64,000 nt of DNA from JBEKCP01 sp049509515 (GCA_049509515.1 JBEKZV010000010.1:47632-111631); one strand, 5' to 3'. Positions 42,239 through 54,500 are shown, counted from the first letter of the stretch. Numbers and translations are program-made. The notes: generated from the sequence alone by a model not told the origin.

Positions 42239-42793
42239 GTGAGGCGATTCCTGCCGCCATTTGTTCTCGTGGCGCTCCTCTGTGAGCCGGCCTTCGCGGA
42301 CAGTATTGATCTCGCGTCCTACCTGGCGCGGCTGCCGGTGCGGCATTACTCAGGTCCTCATATTGTTGCGGGCCTCCTCGCGCTCATGGTCATCAACTAC
42401 GCGGTGAACTACCTCGTCATCGGGCTGCCGGCGATCTGCTTCGCGAGGGCAGACCGGCGCGCCGTGACGGTCGGCCTCATTTGGCTCACCCTGCTCGGAC
42501 AGATTGCCGATCGCGTGGGCGCACTGGTAGCCCTTTTTCTCTTCGCACCGCCGTTGGCCCGCATGCTTGGCATCCGCAGCGTAGGCGCTTGGATGCTGGG
42601 GCTGCTTGCCATGAACTTCCTCTGTTCGGCAATCGCCGTGGGAGCGCTAGCCCTGTACTTCCTGAGGAGACGATGGAAGGTGCGGCCCGGCCTCGCCTGG
42701 GGTATTGCGGTGACGGCCGCCGTGCTTACCAATCCGGTCTGGGGCCCCGTCGTACTCTCCCTCGTTCCCACGCTCCGCGTGGGAGCGCACTGA
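42239..42793 (+). CDS. Polytopic membrane protein of unknown function
   Basis: 184 residues from GTG 42239, with a signal-like N-terminus (FVLVALLCEPAFA) and about four TM segments (HIVAGLLALMVINYAVNYLV, VGLIWLTLLGQIADRV, and others). No family recognised. The last residues (VPTLRVGAH) are encoded by a dispersed palindrome (42761 onward), so the original C-terminus was probably replaced. It follows the propeller gene by 20 bases. Confidence 0.75.
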   Translation: MRRFLPPFVLVALLCEPAFADSIDLASYLARLPVRHYSGPHIVAGLLALMVINYAVNYLVIGLPAICFARADRRAVTVGLIWLTLLGQIADRVGALVALFLFAPPLARMLGIRSVGAWMLGLLAMNFLCSAIAVGALALYFLRRRWKVRPGLAWGIAVTAAVLTNPVWGPVVLSLVPTLRVGAH

Positions 42794-42886
42794 GCGGACG
42801 CTCCGCGTTCCCGAGACTGCGCTGCGGCTGGGAAGGCCGCGGGAGCGGCCATTCAGGGCGTTCCCACGGAGGACCGTGGGAACGAG
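42761..42886. repeat. Dispersed palindromic element with CTCGTTCCCACG ends
   Basis: CTCGTTCCCACG (42761-42772) and CGTGGGAACGAG (42875-42886) are complementary ends. Internal palindromes such as CCCACGCTCCGCGTGGG are present. It enters the 3' end of the preceding membrane-protein gene. Confidence 0.8.
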
Positions 42887-42957
42887 GATACCAACGCTTC
42901 GCGTCGCTGCCCGCCCCACCTTAGGCTCTGACCCCGGCTGGCCGACCAGCAGGCGAT

Positions 42958-43302
42958 TCAGCCTGCCGCATCCTCCAACTGCACGAGGACCATCTTGCCG
43001 ACGGCCTCGGCATACCGTAGAAGGGTGTTCATCGTGACGTTCGGGTCCTCGTCGTTCTCCAGCTTGCTGAGCGTGCCGCGGTCGATGCCCGACCGCGCGT
43101 TCACGTCCGCGAGGCTCAGCCCTTGCCGTTGGCGTTCGTCCTTGAGCGTCTTCAGCGCCTGCTTGAGGAGTATGCGCGGTTTGGCCGCCTTGGCCAGCCG
43201 CCTGATCTCCGGCAGTTCGGCGGCGACCCCTTCGCGCACCCTCTGATAACGTTCTGCTTCCTCGTCCGTCAGCCGCCGATCGCGCCTGATTCGCTCGCCC
43301 AT
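42958..43302 (-). CDS. XRE-type helix-turn-helix regulator
   Basis: A 114-residue protein from ATG 43302 (MGERIRR); the frame is open eight codons further. The N-terminal half is helical and charged. The HTH is near LSLADVNARSGIDRGTLSKLENDEDPN, typical of Cro/C1-type DNA binding. No toxin partner is adjacent, though the size and domain are like antitoxins of HigA type. It may regulate itself or the divergent xylanase gene, which starts 126 bases away. Confidence 0.85.
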   Translation of the reverse strand: MGERIRRDRRLTDEEAERYQRVREGVAAELPEIRRLAKAAKPRILLKQALKTLKDERQRQGLSLADVNARSGIDRGTLSKLENDEDPNVTMNTLLRYAEAVGKMVLVQLEDAAG

Positions 43303-43428
43303 TGTTCTAAGATCATACGCCAACACCCCGCGGAATTCGAGGGGATTTCATCGAGCGAGCACTCTTGACAGCGGAACTGCGCGCCGTACAATCGCTCCGG
43401 TCTTGGTACCTCATTGGCGAGGCAAGAA

Positions 43429-44751
43429 ATGGTTGATCTACGACTGATGGCCGTGACGGCTATGGCCGCGGGGATGCTGGCGGGGGCCGCGATTGCCGCG
43501 GACCCCAACGGCGACGAGCTTTGGGCCGGCGCCGCCGCGCGGATCGAGCGGCACCGCAAGGCCGACGCCACGGTCGTGGTCCTGGATGCGGCCGGCCGCC
43601 CCGTGCCGGACGCCGCGATCCGCGTCGAGCAGACCCGGCATGCGTTCCTCTTCGGGTGCAACATCTTTCTCTGGGGCCATCTGCCCGACGACCGGCTGGA
43701 GCAAGCCTACCGCGGCCGTTTCGCCGAGCTGTTGAACTACGCCACGCTCCCGTTCTATTGGTGGATGTACGAGCCCGCGCCGGGCAAGACCATCGCGGAG
43801 CACGACCGGGCCGTGGCCGCCTGGTGCCAGAAGCAGGGCATCGCCACGAAGGGGCACCCGTTGATGTGGAACTACGCCGAGCCCGCCTGGCTGCCCGCCG
43901 CCCCCGAAGAAGTCCACCGCCTGCAGCTTGCCCGCGTCGAGGACTGCGCCACGCGGTTCCGCGGCCTGATCGATCGCTGGGACGTGGTCAACGAAGCGAC
44001 GCAGTTCGACCGCGAGGAGTGTGCCAAGCAGGCGCCGAAGCTCACGGCGACGTGGAAACAGTACGGGCAGGCGGCGATGCCCCGGGAGTGCTTCCTCGCC
44101 GCCCGCCGCGGCAATCCCGCCGCGGTGCTGGTGATCAACGATTACCGCACCGACCCGGCCTATGCGCGGCTGATCGAGCAACTGGTCGCTGCGGGCGGCA
44201 AGCGGGTTTACGACGTGATCGGCATCCAGAGCCACATGCACGCCAGTGTGTGGCCCAACCGCCAGATTTGGGAGGTCTGCGAGCGGTTTGCGCGGTTCGG
44301 CGTGCCGCTGCACTTCACCGAGACGACGATCCTCTCCGGCAATCGCGTGTGGGACCAGCCCCGGGGCAGCCCCTGGCCCTCCACGCCCGAAGGCGAGGCG
44401 TTTCAGGCCCGGGAGGTGGAGCGGTTCTACACCATGCTCTTCTCCCATCCGGCGGTCGAGGCGATCACATGGTGGGATTTCTCCGACCGCGGGGCGTGGA
44501 AGGCGGCGCCGGCCGGGCTGGTGCGCAAGGACATGACGCCCAAGCCGGCCTACGACGCCCTGAAGCGGCTGGTGAAAGGGGCGTGGTGGAGCACCGCGCA
44601 GGTCCGCAGCGGCCCCGACGGCACCGTGGGCTTCCGCGGCTTCCTGGGCGAATACCGCCTGACGGTCCGCGCCGGTGGCAAGCCGGCCGTCGTCGCCGCG
44701 GCGACGTTGGCCAAGGACAAGCCCAACCGCTGGACGGTGAAAATCGAGTGA
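43429..44751 (+). CDS. Secreted GH10 endo-1,4-beta-xylanase
   Basis: A 440-residue enzyme. ATG 43429 has GAGG six bases upstream. A signal peptide (LMAVTAMAAGMLAGAAIAA) precedes the GH10 barrel. The acid/base Glu189 is in WDVVNEA and the nucleophile Glu299 is in LHFTETT. Other conserved parts are KGHPLMWNYAEP and IGIQSHMH. It cuts xylan or related beta-1,4-glycans outside the cytoplasm. A small beta-like tail (about 380-440) follows the barrel. Confidence 0.93.
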   Translation: MVDLRLMAVTAMAAGMLAGAAIAADPNGDELWAGAAARIERHRKADATVVVLDAAGRPVPDAAIRVEQTRHAFLFGCNIFLWGHLPDDRLEQAYRGRFAELLNYATLPFYWWMYEPAPGKTIAEHDRAVAAWCQKQGIATKGHPLMWNYAEPAWLPAAPEEVHRLQLARVEDCATRFRGLIDRWDVVNEATQFDREECAKQAPKLTATWKQYGQAAMPRECFLAARRGNPAAVLVINDYRTDPAYARLIEQLVAAGGKRVYDVIGIQSHMHASVWPNRQIWEVCERFARFGVPLHFTETTILSGNRVWDQPRGSPWPSTPEGEAFQAREVERFYTMLFSHPAVEAITWWDFSDRGAWKAAPAGLVRKDMTPKPAYDALKRLVKGAWWSTAQVRSGPDGTVGFRGFLGEYRLTVRAGGKPAVVAAATLAKDKPNRWTVKIE

Positions 44752-44757
44752 GAGGCG

Positions 44758-44836
44758 TATCCGGCACCGGGCACTATGCTTTGCATCGTCGGTGTGCCGT
44801 CGATTGCGGCGGCACACGGAGTGTGCCGGATACTAT
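44758..44836. repeat. GTATCCGGCAC...GTGCCGGATAC inverted element
   Basis: It is a single-copy relative of the array at 21659-21882. GTATCCGGCAC and GTGCCGGATAC form the ends, with CACACGGAGTGTG inside. Confidence 0.75.
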
Positions 44837-44972
44837 TTCCACGGGCGCAGGTGCGTGGTCAACACGATGGCCACGCCCGGAAAGAAACGCAAAACGGCCA
44901 GGTTGTCAATCCCCTTGGTCTCATGCGTGAACTCCCGGCGATTGCGGTTTGCAATTCGGCGGACCTGATATC

Positions 44973-46859
44973 CTAGAGCCATTGCAGCCGGTACCCATCC
45001 GTCAGCCCAAGCTCCTTGCGGGCCTCTTCCAGCAGGGTCTCGCAGAGGGCACGGACTTGAGCAAGGGATACTCCCGGCGCCGGGTTGGCGGTAACTGCCA
45101 CCGCCGGATAGAGGTTCAGCCGCTCGACAACGTCTGCCGTCTTGGTCTCGCGAAGCTCGGCGAAACTGCCCAGGGCGACCATGCGCCCGTCGACGGTGCG
45201 GACCATGAGTTTCCCGATGTCCCCCGCCTCCTTGCCGCCGCCGGCGTCGATGCCGACCTTCACCTGCCAGCTTCGGCCGAAATACTTGAAGTCGTCGATA
45301 TCCACCGACCCGTAATAGGCCTGGAGGGTGGCGGAGACGTTCTCGATCGACACGCCGAACTTCGCGCTGGAGGCGCGGTCCATATCGAGGCACGGTCCCG
45401 CACACGGCGTGAAAGCCGGGCCGGCCCACACGTCGGTCAGCTTCTCGCTCTCGCGCAGCCGGTCGGCCAGTTTCGCGGCCAGTTCCCTTAGCTTGTCGGT
45501 GTCGTCTCCCGAGGGGCCATAAACGGCAATCTGAACGGGATAGCCGCACTGCGGGAAACGGCTCGGCCCGGATAGATCGCGTATCCGCACGGCAGCATCA
45601 TTCACGTGGGCGAGCCGGGAGCGGATATCGTTGATGACCTCTTCCCGTTCGGCCGGCCCTGCCCCGGCCGGAGACAATCGAACCAGCATGCACGCCTGGT
45701 TGTGGAGGCGATCGAATGGGTTTTCGGGCAGGATCAGCACGTCCTGCACCCTTTCAACGCCGCGCAGCCGGGACTCAAAATGAATCAGGATCTCGCGCAT
45801 CCGTGTCGCCAGCGCGTGGGGCGGAAAGACCGGGGCGACCAGCAGGCATGCGGACCGGCCCGCAACATCGGAGTTCGGCGCGAACTCGAAAGCCACATCG
45901 AGGCGGACCCCCGCGGGAAGCGTCGCGCGCAGGTCTGACACCTTGTCGTGGAGGGCCGTGCTCAGTTCCGGTAGATTTGCCTGCCATGCGGCGAAAATGA
46001 CCTGAACGGCGGCCGGTTTGCCGTTGAAGGCCGTGCCAACGTCCCCCTGATCTCCCCGCTCGATCCGGGCCACGTCCTTCAGGCGGTCGACGCGGCCCCC
46101 CGGGGTTGCTCTCACGGCCATTTCCCCAAACTGCTCCATTTCGGGAGGCCGATCTTGCGGTTCCGCGGCCGCCCGGCCCTCCAATGGCCTGCCGGCGGGC
46201 GACGGGGTGATCGCCCCCGCACGGATACGACCCTGCCTGATCGCCTCTACCATGTCCACAACCGTTAGTTTTCGGGCGGCCATCTTGTCCGCGTCCAACG
46301 ACACGCGGATGGTGCGGTGATCGCTAGTTCCGAGGGAGGCTACCTCACCGACGCCGGGCAGGCGGGCCAGTTCATCGCCGAGCGGGAGGATGCAATCGCT
46401 CAGGAAGAATCTGTCCCGGCTGCCATCCGGCGAGGTCAGGCTGAGGATCATCACCGCGCCGCACGAGCCCTTTCTGACAGTCACGCCGGCGTGTGTGACC
46501 GCGTCGGGGAGCATCGGCACAGCGAGGCTGACACGGCTTTGGACCAGAACCTGGGCCTGGTTGAGATCGACGCCATCCTTGAAGACGACACTCGCCGTGT
46601 ATTTTCCCTCATTGGTGCATCGCGACCACAGGTATAGCATCTTTTCGGCGCCGTTGACCTGCTGCTCGATGGGAGCGGAGACGGTATCAGCCACGACCTG
46701 AGCGCTCGCCCCGGGGTAGACCACTTCAACCGTGATGACCGGCCGGGGCCTTGCCTGCTCGGGCCGGCCGACGACGGATGCCAGCCGATAGGCAGCGAAA
46801 AGCCCGGCAATGAGCAGAGCCAGGCCGACCGAGAGCGGAATGAGCTGCTTGCGAATCAT
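44973..46859 (-). CDS. RND-type porter protein lacking the transporter membrane domain
   Basis: 628 residues from ATG 46859, with GGGAGG nine bases upstream. One N-terminal TM segment (LIPLSVGLALLIAGLFAAYRL) is followed by an AcrB-like porter half (VEVVYPGASAQVVADTVSAP, IEQQVNGAEKMLYLWSRC, LPGVGEVASLGTSDHRTIRV, VVDMVEAIRQGRI). In AcrB the TM2-TM6 block follows; here it is replaced directly by the second porter half (FGVSIENVSATLQAYYGSVD, MVALGSFAELRE, LTDGYRLQWL), and the protein ends where TM8 would begin. No proton-relay residues exist. It cannot be a normal pump. It may be a periplasmic scaffold or partner of another RND protein. Confidence 0.85.
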   Translation of the reverse strand: MIRKQLIPLSVGLALLIAGLFAAYRLASVVGRPEQARPRPVITVEVVYPGASAQVVADTVSAPIEQQVNGAEKMLYLWSRCTNEGKYTASVVFKDGVDLNQAQVLVQSRVSLAVPMLPDAVTHAGVTVRKGSCGAVMILSLTSPDGSRDRFFLSDCILPLGDELARLPGVGEVASLGTSDHRTIRVSLDADKMAARKLTVVDMVEAIRQGRIRAGAITPSPAGRPLEGRAAAEPQDRPPEMEQFGEMAVRATPGGRVDRLKDVARIERGDQGDVGTAFNGKPAAVQVIFAAWQANLPELSTALHDKVSDLRATLPAGVRLDVAFEFAPNSDVAGRSACLLVAPVFPPHALATRMREILIHFESRLRGVERVQDVLILPENPFDRLHNQACMLVRLSPAGAGPAEREEVINDIRSRLAHVNDAAVRIRDLSGPSRFPQCGYPVQIAVYGPSGDDTDKLRELAAKLADRLRESEKLTDVWAGPAFTPCAGPCLDMDRASSAKFGVSIENVSATLQAYYGSVDIDDFKYFGRSWQVKVGIDAGGGKEAGDIGKLMVRTVDGRMVALGSFAELRETKTADVVERLNLYPAVAVTANPAPGVSLAQVRALCETLLEEARKELGLTDGYRLQWL

Positions 46860-47192
46860 GGAAAGCGGCCTCCCGGGTTCAGCCGCGGGGAAACGCGAGG
46901 ACATTCCCGCCGCCCACCCAACGGACTCATGCTAGGCACCCGCGCGTCCCGGTGCAAGGGGCCGGCGGCCGCTCCAGCCACCATGCATCGTCCCGGGCGC
47001 GGAACCCAGCCCGGACGCTGTAGGGTGGGTCGACGGGCACCGTCGGGCACCGACCGGGCACCGACCGGGCACCGACGCGCAGCGTTGGTCGGCGTTGGTC
47101 GGCATGGTCGGCGAGCCCCACCATTCTTGCGGCGAATTCTTCTGGTGGGGCTCGCTGCGCTCGACCCACCCTACCTTTCTGCCCACTGCCCG
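46860..47192. other. Repeat-filled intergenic region
   Basis: 333 bases dominated by an expanded GTAGGGTGGG-family element. No gene was seen. The RND-like gene should have its promoter in 46860-47010, but none was convincing. Confidence 0.6.
47020..47174. repeat. Expanded GTAGGGTGGGTCG-family element
   Basis: Ends GTAGGGTGGGTCG and CGACCCACCCTAC are complementary. The left arm has an internal tandem expansion of CCGACCGGGCA-like units and duplicated GTTGGTCGGC. The shorter member at 61026 shows the unexpanded form. Confidence 0.8.
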
Positions 47193-48791
47193 CTACCCAT
47201 CGTCCCGGGCGCGGAACTTGGCCCAGTCGATTCCCAACTTGCGCATCCGCGCCCGCAGGGTGTGGGGGTTGATGTCGAGCAAGGCGGCTGTGCCCCGGCG
47301 GCCTTCGATCCGGCCACGGGTGATCGCCAGGACCCTCTCGATGTGCAGCCGCATGGCCTTATCGAGCGAGAGCACCTCCGAGGGCTGCTCGGGGGTGGCC
47401 GGCGTTTCCGCAGCCTGCGGCGGCACGGGGGGCTTGACGGTTGCGCCCAATGCCTGGGCCACTTCCAGCCGCTTGCCGTTGCCGAGGATCGCCGCCCGGT
47501 CGATCACGGCAGCCAACTCGCGGATGTTGCCCGGCCAGGAGTACTCCGACAAGAGCTGGATGTCCTGCGGCGTGGGGTGCACCAGGGGCAGGACGAAGCG
47601 GGTGGCCGCCCGCTGGGCCAGGTGCCCGGCGAGCTCGGCGATGTCCTCCGGGCGTTCGCGGAGCGGCGGCAGGCGGATGGGAAACACGGCGATGCGGTAC
47701 CAGAGGTCCTCGCGGAACTGGCCTTCGGCGACCATCGCCGCCAGGTCGCAATGCGTCGCGGCAACCATCCGCACGTTGACGTGGACCGGCTCGTGGCCTC
47801 CCACCCGCTCCAGCCAGCCGTCCTGCAGGATCCGCAGCAAGCGGACCTGGGCCGCCAGGGGCAGCTCTCCCACTTCATCCAAGAGCAGCGTGCCGCCGTC
47901 GGCCCGCTCGAACCAGCCTTGCCGCGATTCCACCGCGCCGGTAAACGCGCCCCGCTCGTGGCCGAACAACTGCGAGTCGATCAGCTCCGGCGGTACCGCG
48001 CCGCAGTTGACCCGCAGGAACGGCCCGCCGGACCGCGGCGACTGCGAGTGGATCATGCGGGCGATGACTTCTTTGCCGGTGCCGGTCTCGCCGAGGATCA
48101 GGACCGGGGCGTCGGAGCGGGCCACGAGCTCCACCCGCTCGATCACGTGCCGCAAGCCGGAACTCGCGCCGACGATGGTGTCCGTCAACTCCTTGCGGCC
48201 CAGGCGTTTCAACAGCGACTGCTTGTCCGCCTCGGCCGCGGCACGCATGACCCCCATTTCCCGCAGCCGCTGGTCGTTCTCCAGCGCGGCCGAGAAGGGC
48301 TCCAATAGCGCGGCGAACAGCCGGCCGTGGGAGGGTTCGAAGCTCTCCGGCGGCCGGGCGACCAGGATCAGTACCCCCGCCGGACTGTCCGGCGAGCCGA
48401 GCGGACCCGCCAGAACCTCGGCCGCGATTCCCGGCGGCACGATCGTCGCCGCGAGTCCGCTGCGGGCCGACTCGGTCCCGCGCCGCAGGACCTCCCCTTT
48501 GCGGCACCAGGCCAAGAGCGTTTCCAGCTCGGCCTCGTCGCACGGCGTTCGTGCCTCGTGCAGCAGATAGTCGGGCGCCGGCACCCCCACGGCCACCGTC
48601 TCCAGGCACATCCGCTGCCGGTCGATCCTCCGGACCAGGAGCTGCCCGATCGGGGCATGTTGGGTCAACATCCCGGCGATGGTTCGCATGGAATCGTCGA
48701 TTTCGATGTGTCGGCAGGCCTCGCGCCAAACCTCGACGAGGATAGATTGGGCACCGGTTTCCAGTGGAATTCCATCAAATGTCACGGCCAT
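47193..48791 (-). CDS. Sigma-54-dependent transcriptional activator
   Basis: A 532-residue enhancer-binding protein. The N-terminal 180 residues are GAF-like (sensor), not a receiver. The AAA+ domain has Walker A GETGTGKEV, the sigma-54 contact loop GAFTGA (FGHERGAFTGAVES), Walker B GGTLLLDEVGEL, and FREDLWYRI. The Fis-type HTH is at the end (GTAALLDINPHTLRARMRKLG). I use ATG 48791 (MAVTFDG). Target promoters were not found in the window. Confidence 0.93.
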   Translation of the reverse strand: MAVTFDGIPLETGAQSILVEVWREACRHIEIDDSMRTIAGMLTQHAPIGQLLVRRIDRQRMCLETVAVGVPAPDYLLHEARTPCDEAELETLLAWCRKGEVLRRGTESARSGLAATIVPPGIAAEVLAGPLGSPDSPAGVLILVARPPESFEPSHGRLFAALLEPFSAALENDQRLREMGVMRAAAEADKQSLLKRLGRKELTDTIVGASSGLRHVIERVELVARSDAPVLILGETGTGKEVIARMIHSQSPRSGGPFLRVNCGAVPPELIDSQLFGHERGAFTGAVESRQGWFERADGGTLLLDEVGELPLAAQVRLLRILQDGWLERVGGHEPVHVNVRMVAATHCDLAAMVAEGQFREDLWYRIAVFPIRLPPLRERPEDIAELAGHLAQRAATRFVLPLVHPTPQDIQLLSEYSWPGNIRELAAVIDRAAILGNGKRLEVAQALGATVKPPVPPQAAETPATPEQPSEVLSLDKAMRLHIERVLAITRGRIEGRRGTAALLDINPHTLRARMRKLGIDWAKFRARDDG

Positions 48792-49141
48792 GCCATCACC
48801 TGACAAGGGCGAGACTACCATATATCACCATACCCGCTTCATAGATTCAAGACCAGCCGACTACTGCGAAGAAACCGCTGAAAGAGCAAAACCTTGCTCA
48901 ACATAGTTCGCATTGGTCACTTACAACAACAGTTCCGCACGCGGGCTACTGGAGAATCTCGTCTTCCTGCCCAGGCAAGAACGGGAATCCTTCCCGAGCA
49001 GCCTGTCTGTGGGAGCAAGTCCCGGGCCGAATTCTCGTTGCCTGGGATCACTTGGCCGAGCGGAAAATGGGGGGAATGTCCGATATAGGTTACAGGACTC
49101 GGCCGAGACTTTTTTGATAGCCGCGGTAATAATTCACTTTC
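48792..49141. other. Intergenic region, no intact gene
   Basis: 350 bases, less GC-rich than its neighbours. A short stretch near 48940 would encode LLENLVFLPRQ, which recalls DUF4143 ATPases, but it is too short to call. No sigma-54 promoter was recognised. Confidence 0.5.
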
Positions 49142-50833
<1,692 letters not shown>

Positions 50834-50863
50834 GGGGGGATTCCTTTGGCCTTTCAAATACAT

Positions 50864-51250
50864 TCACCAAATTCTCGTGACACCATATCTGTCCAAGACG
50901 GCGTCTGAGCTGAGGATGGGAATCTGCTCAACCGTCGCTTGTGCGACGAGAAGTCTGTCAAACGGGTCTTTATGGTGGAGGGGCATGGCTGCCACGGCGG
51001 CCGCGTGTCTGACCGAGATCGGTAGGATGGTCAGGAGATGCGTGGTGATCGCCCGCTCCATGAAGGTCTCGAAGTCCTCCTTGAACATGTATCTGCCCAC
51101 GCTCACCTTAATCGCGATCTCCCAATAACTTGCGGGGCTCACAAGGATCTCGTTGTGCAGGTCCAATATGGCCGACGCCGCGTCGCCGCTGAGCCGTGGA
51201 TCGTCCAAGAGATACCACAGCAGGGCATGGGTGTCCACGAGCGCCCTCAC
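50864..51250 (-). CDS. vapC: PIN-domain toxin (VapC-like)
   Basis: A 128-residue PIN-domain ribonuclease. Acidic residues for metal binding are in ALVDTHALLW (Asp6), YWEIAIKVS (Glu), DPFDRLLVAQA and LSSDAVLDRYG. The GTG start at 51250 overlaps the TGA of the antitoxin gene by four bases, so translation is coupled. VapC toxins usually cut tRNA or rRNA, which is notable between two tRNA-synthetase genes. Confidence 0.93.
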   Translation of the reverse strand: MRALVDTHALLWYLLDDPRLSGDAASAILDLHNEILVSPASYWEIAIKVSVGRYMFKEDFETFMERAITTHLLTILPISVRHAAAVAAMPLHHKDPFDRLLVAQATVEQIPILSSDAVLDRYGVTRIW

Positions 51251-51483
51251 GGCATGTACTCCTCGAAATCTTTCAGGTGTACGTCGTCGTCCACCTCCTC
51301 ATTGATTATTAGTTTGCCGATCGCGCTTCCGGGCGGCGGCCGCGTCAGTGGCTTGTCCGGCTCGGCGACGAGCCGCGCAACCGGACGGCTCTGCTCAGTG
51401 ATGATGATCTCTTCGCCTGGTTTCAATTGCGCGATCATCGCGGGAAGCCGCGCCTGAGCTTCCTCTAGTGTAACAGTAGTCAT
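51247..51483 (-). CDS. Phd/YefM-type antitoxin
   Basis: A 78-residue protein from ATG 51483, with AAAGGAG upstream. The N-terminal DNA-binding part (VTLEEAQARLPAMIAQLKPG, EEIIITEQSRPVARLV) is typical of Phd/YefM antitoxins. The acidic tail (INEEVDDDVHLKDFEEYMP) should wrap the PIN toxin. It starts 18 bases after the end of the gltX fusion gene. Confidence 0.92.
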   Translation of the reverse strand: MTTVTLEEAQARLPAMIAQLKPGEEIIITEQSRPVARLVAEPDKPLTRPPPGSAIGKLIINEEVDDDVHLKDFEEYMP

Positions 51484-51501
51484 CGGCTACTCCTTTCCCA
51501 C

Positions 51502-54500
51502 CTAGCCGTTTTCACCCGGCGTAAGCGGATACGGCAACGGTTGTTTCCATGGTACCGGCTCCGTCTCGCCGGCCCACTTTGCGTGTACGCGACTCTGATA
51601 TCTTCCCTCGTACCCAAGAAGCCACAGCAGGCACAAGTCCAAGTACCAGAGCCCCATTTGCGTTGCGTCGAAAAAAGCGCGCTTGGAGCACGCGAGACGC
51701 CTGAGGAATCGCCGCGATTCAAGCGTTCGGTGCAAGCACGCGTCGCGAACGCGGATCATCACGTCGAGCCCGTTGCCGAGGTGCTCCCCCGCGGCAAATT
51801 CCCCGAGGGCAGGCAGGGGCTCGGGTATCTCGGACGGAACCCCCACGGCCTCCAGCAAGCGGGCAGTCTTCTCGCGACCTGCCGCCGGCGCGGCGACGGC
51901 GCGCCCCGGCGCGCCATGCTCGACAAGCACGAATTCAGCGAGTCCCTCCAACGCCGTTTGCGCCCAGACTATGCTGTCGTCGAGCAAACCCTGCGCGTTG
52001 CTCTGAACGTACAACCAAGTCGCCAGACCAAGTATCTCTCGCCACGCCGGGTCCGCCCACCGCTCAAGAAACCGTGGAAACAACGATACAACGTACTTCA
52101 TGTCGTGGACGGGGCACCACGACCCGAATCCGGGAGCCCCGCGCGTACGGTACGGTGTCCAATCCTGCCACGCACACTGGCCGTCTTCCCCTAGCCCGAT
52201 CAACAGCACCGGCGCGACCCACTGCCCGCGGACAAGGGACAGAAAAGTTCGGATCGCCTCGAGCAACGCCTCGCTCTCCTCCGGAAAGAAGCCCCGGCCA
52301 TCGGACCGTTCCACCCTGCCGACATGGGTAATTGGCACCGCACCGTGTTTTGAGGCGACCTCCCGCCGCTCCTGCGCGTCGCGGAGTGCGTCGACCGTTA
52401 TCAGCCACTCGCGGGCAGCCAAAATCAGCCTTCCAGCCCACATCCCATGGGCCAAATCGTCCTCGCGGATCGGGGTACCATGGTAATCGCAAAAGTCCGC
52501 GATGTGAAAGACCACCTGGCGCAGAGCCTCATGCGCGCCCGCCACCACCCGCCCGTTGGTCATGCCCTCGACACACTCTGCGCCCGCTCCCGAGGTGATA
52601 CGTAAGTTTGTTACAATCGCAGGGGCCGCGACCCCCCTGCGCGGGATTCGAAGCTCGGCCTCACTAAAATTCGGCAGAGGCCACGGTGGCATCGGCTCGA
52701 GATGAAAGGCAACCGAAGGACGCGGGGCGAGTTGCATTTCCACCCTGCCCCTGCCGGTCACTAGGCCACTGCGGCCCACGAGGGCGATCTTACCCCGGAA
52801 CAGGGGAATTGGCCGCCATGGCTTGGAGAGGTCGCGCATCTCCCGGACCGCGACGGGGACCTCCGCCAAGCGCCGAGCGAGCTCCATTGGGAGTTGCGAC
52901 GGTGTCGGCGCGGGGGCGGTGGCCGGAAAACCCGCCTCGCTCAGTGCGCGGTCGACTCTAGTCAACGAGCCAGCCGTCCCCAGAATCTCGATTGTCTCAA
53001 GTATACCGACCCCGACTTCCTTGCCAGTGAGCGCAAAGCGAAGCTTGCGGGCCGCGCGCGCCCCCTTCACGACCTCCACGGGCGCAGCGTCGGCGAGTGG
53101 CGGCAGCCCCGTGGCCTCCAGTTCAAGCGCAGCTGCAAATACCGCACCGTCAGAAATCGTGCAGCACGCGAGGGCAAGCGCGCCTCGCCATTCGCTGCGC
53201 CTTCCCGAGCGGACCGCTTCCCGGCAGCGCCACAAGTCCTCCGCATCCTCGCGGGTAGCGACCAGCTTCCCGAGCGCCGTTTGGTCGACCCGAAACTTGT
53301 CGTCGGGAGTAAAGAAGTAGTCGTAGTCCAAAATGTCGCCGGCCGTCTTGATGCGATCGCCGGCCGCGGCGACCACGTGCTCGACCTTCCGCCGGAGGTC
53401 CTCCGGCGGGCAGTCCGGCGCCAGGCCGGCCCGCTGGAGATAGGGCACGACCAGGGCCGCCTTCTCGGCGACCGACAGCCGCTGCATGTGGCGAAGCTGA
53501 AAGGCCCAGAGCTTCGCCGGATCGAAACTGGCCGCCGCCTTGTTCACCCGCTCGAGCGAAAAACTCTCGATCAACTGCCGGCGGGAAAACTCCTCGGTCT
53601 TGTCGTCCAGCGACCAGCCCAGCAGGGCCAGGTAGTTGATCACCGCGTCGGGCAGGTAGCCGACCTGCTCGTAGAAGTCGGTGACCACCGGGTTGAACGT
53701 GTCGGGGTCGACGGCGAGCCGCAGCGCCTCGGCCACCTTGCGGCCGTGCTTCATGAGCTGGGCGAAGTCGGGGTTCTTCAGGTACTTGTCCAGCTTCCGC
53801 TTGCTCAGCTTCGTCTTGCTGCCCGGCTCGGCCACGAACGGTAAATGGGCGTACTGGGGCAGGTCGTAACCCAGCGATTGGGCGATGAAGACCTGCCGCG
53901 GCGTGTTGGAGAGGTGCTCTTCGGCCCGGATCACGTGGGTGATGCGGAAATCGTGGTCGTCCACCACGTTGGCCAGGTGGTAGAGGCATGAGCCGTCGGC
54001 CCGCTGGATGACGTGGTCCTGCTCGCGGGCCCATTGGACCTCGACCTTGCCGCGCACCAGGTCGTCGATCACCAGCGTGCCCTCACGGGGCATCTTGAGG
54101 CGGACCACCCCGCGGCGGCCCTCGGCCTCGAAGCGGGCCCGGTCGGCCGCCGTCTCGGCCAGGAAGCGGCGGCTGTACACGAACGACTGCTTTTCGCGCT
54201 CGGCCGCCTGCCGCTCGGCCTGGAGTTCCTCGGACGTGGCGTAGTCGTAGTAGGCCGCCCCGACCGCAAGGAGTTTCTCGACCGCCGCCCGGTAGCGCTC
54301 TCCGCGCTGCGACTGGTAATAGGGGGCGTACGGGCCGCTCACCTCCGGTCCCTCGTCCCAGTCCAGTCCCAGCCATCGCAGGCCGTGGAGGATCGGGGCC
54401 AGGGCCTCCTCGACGTTCCGCTCCTGGTCCGTGTCGTCGATGCGGAGGATGAACTGGCCGCCGTGCCGCCGCGCGAAAAGCCAACAGAACAGCGCGGTCC

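Noticed and set aside
48913..49000. Remnant of a DUF4143 ATPase (LLENLVF)
   Set aside because: Only about 12 residues resemble the family; too short to separate from chance.
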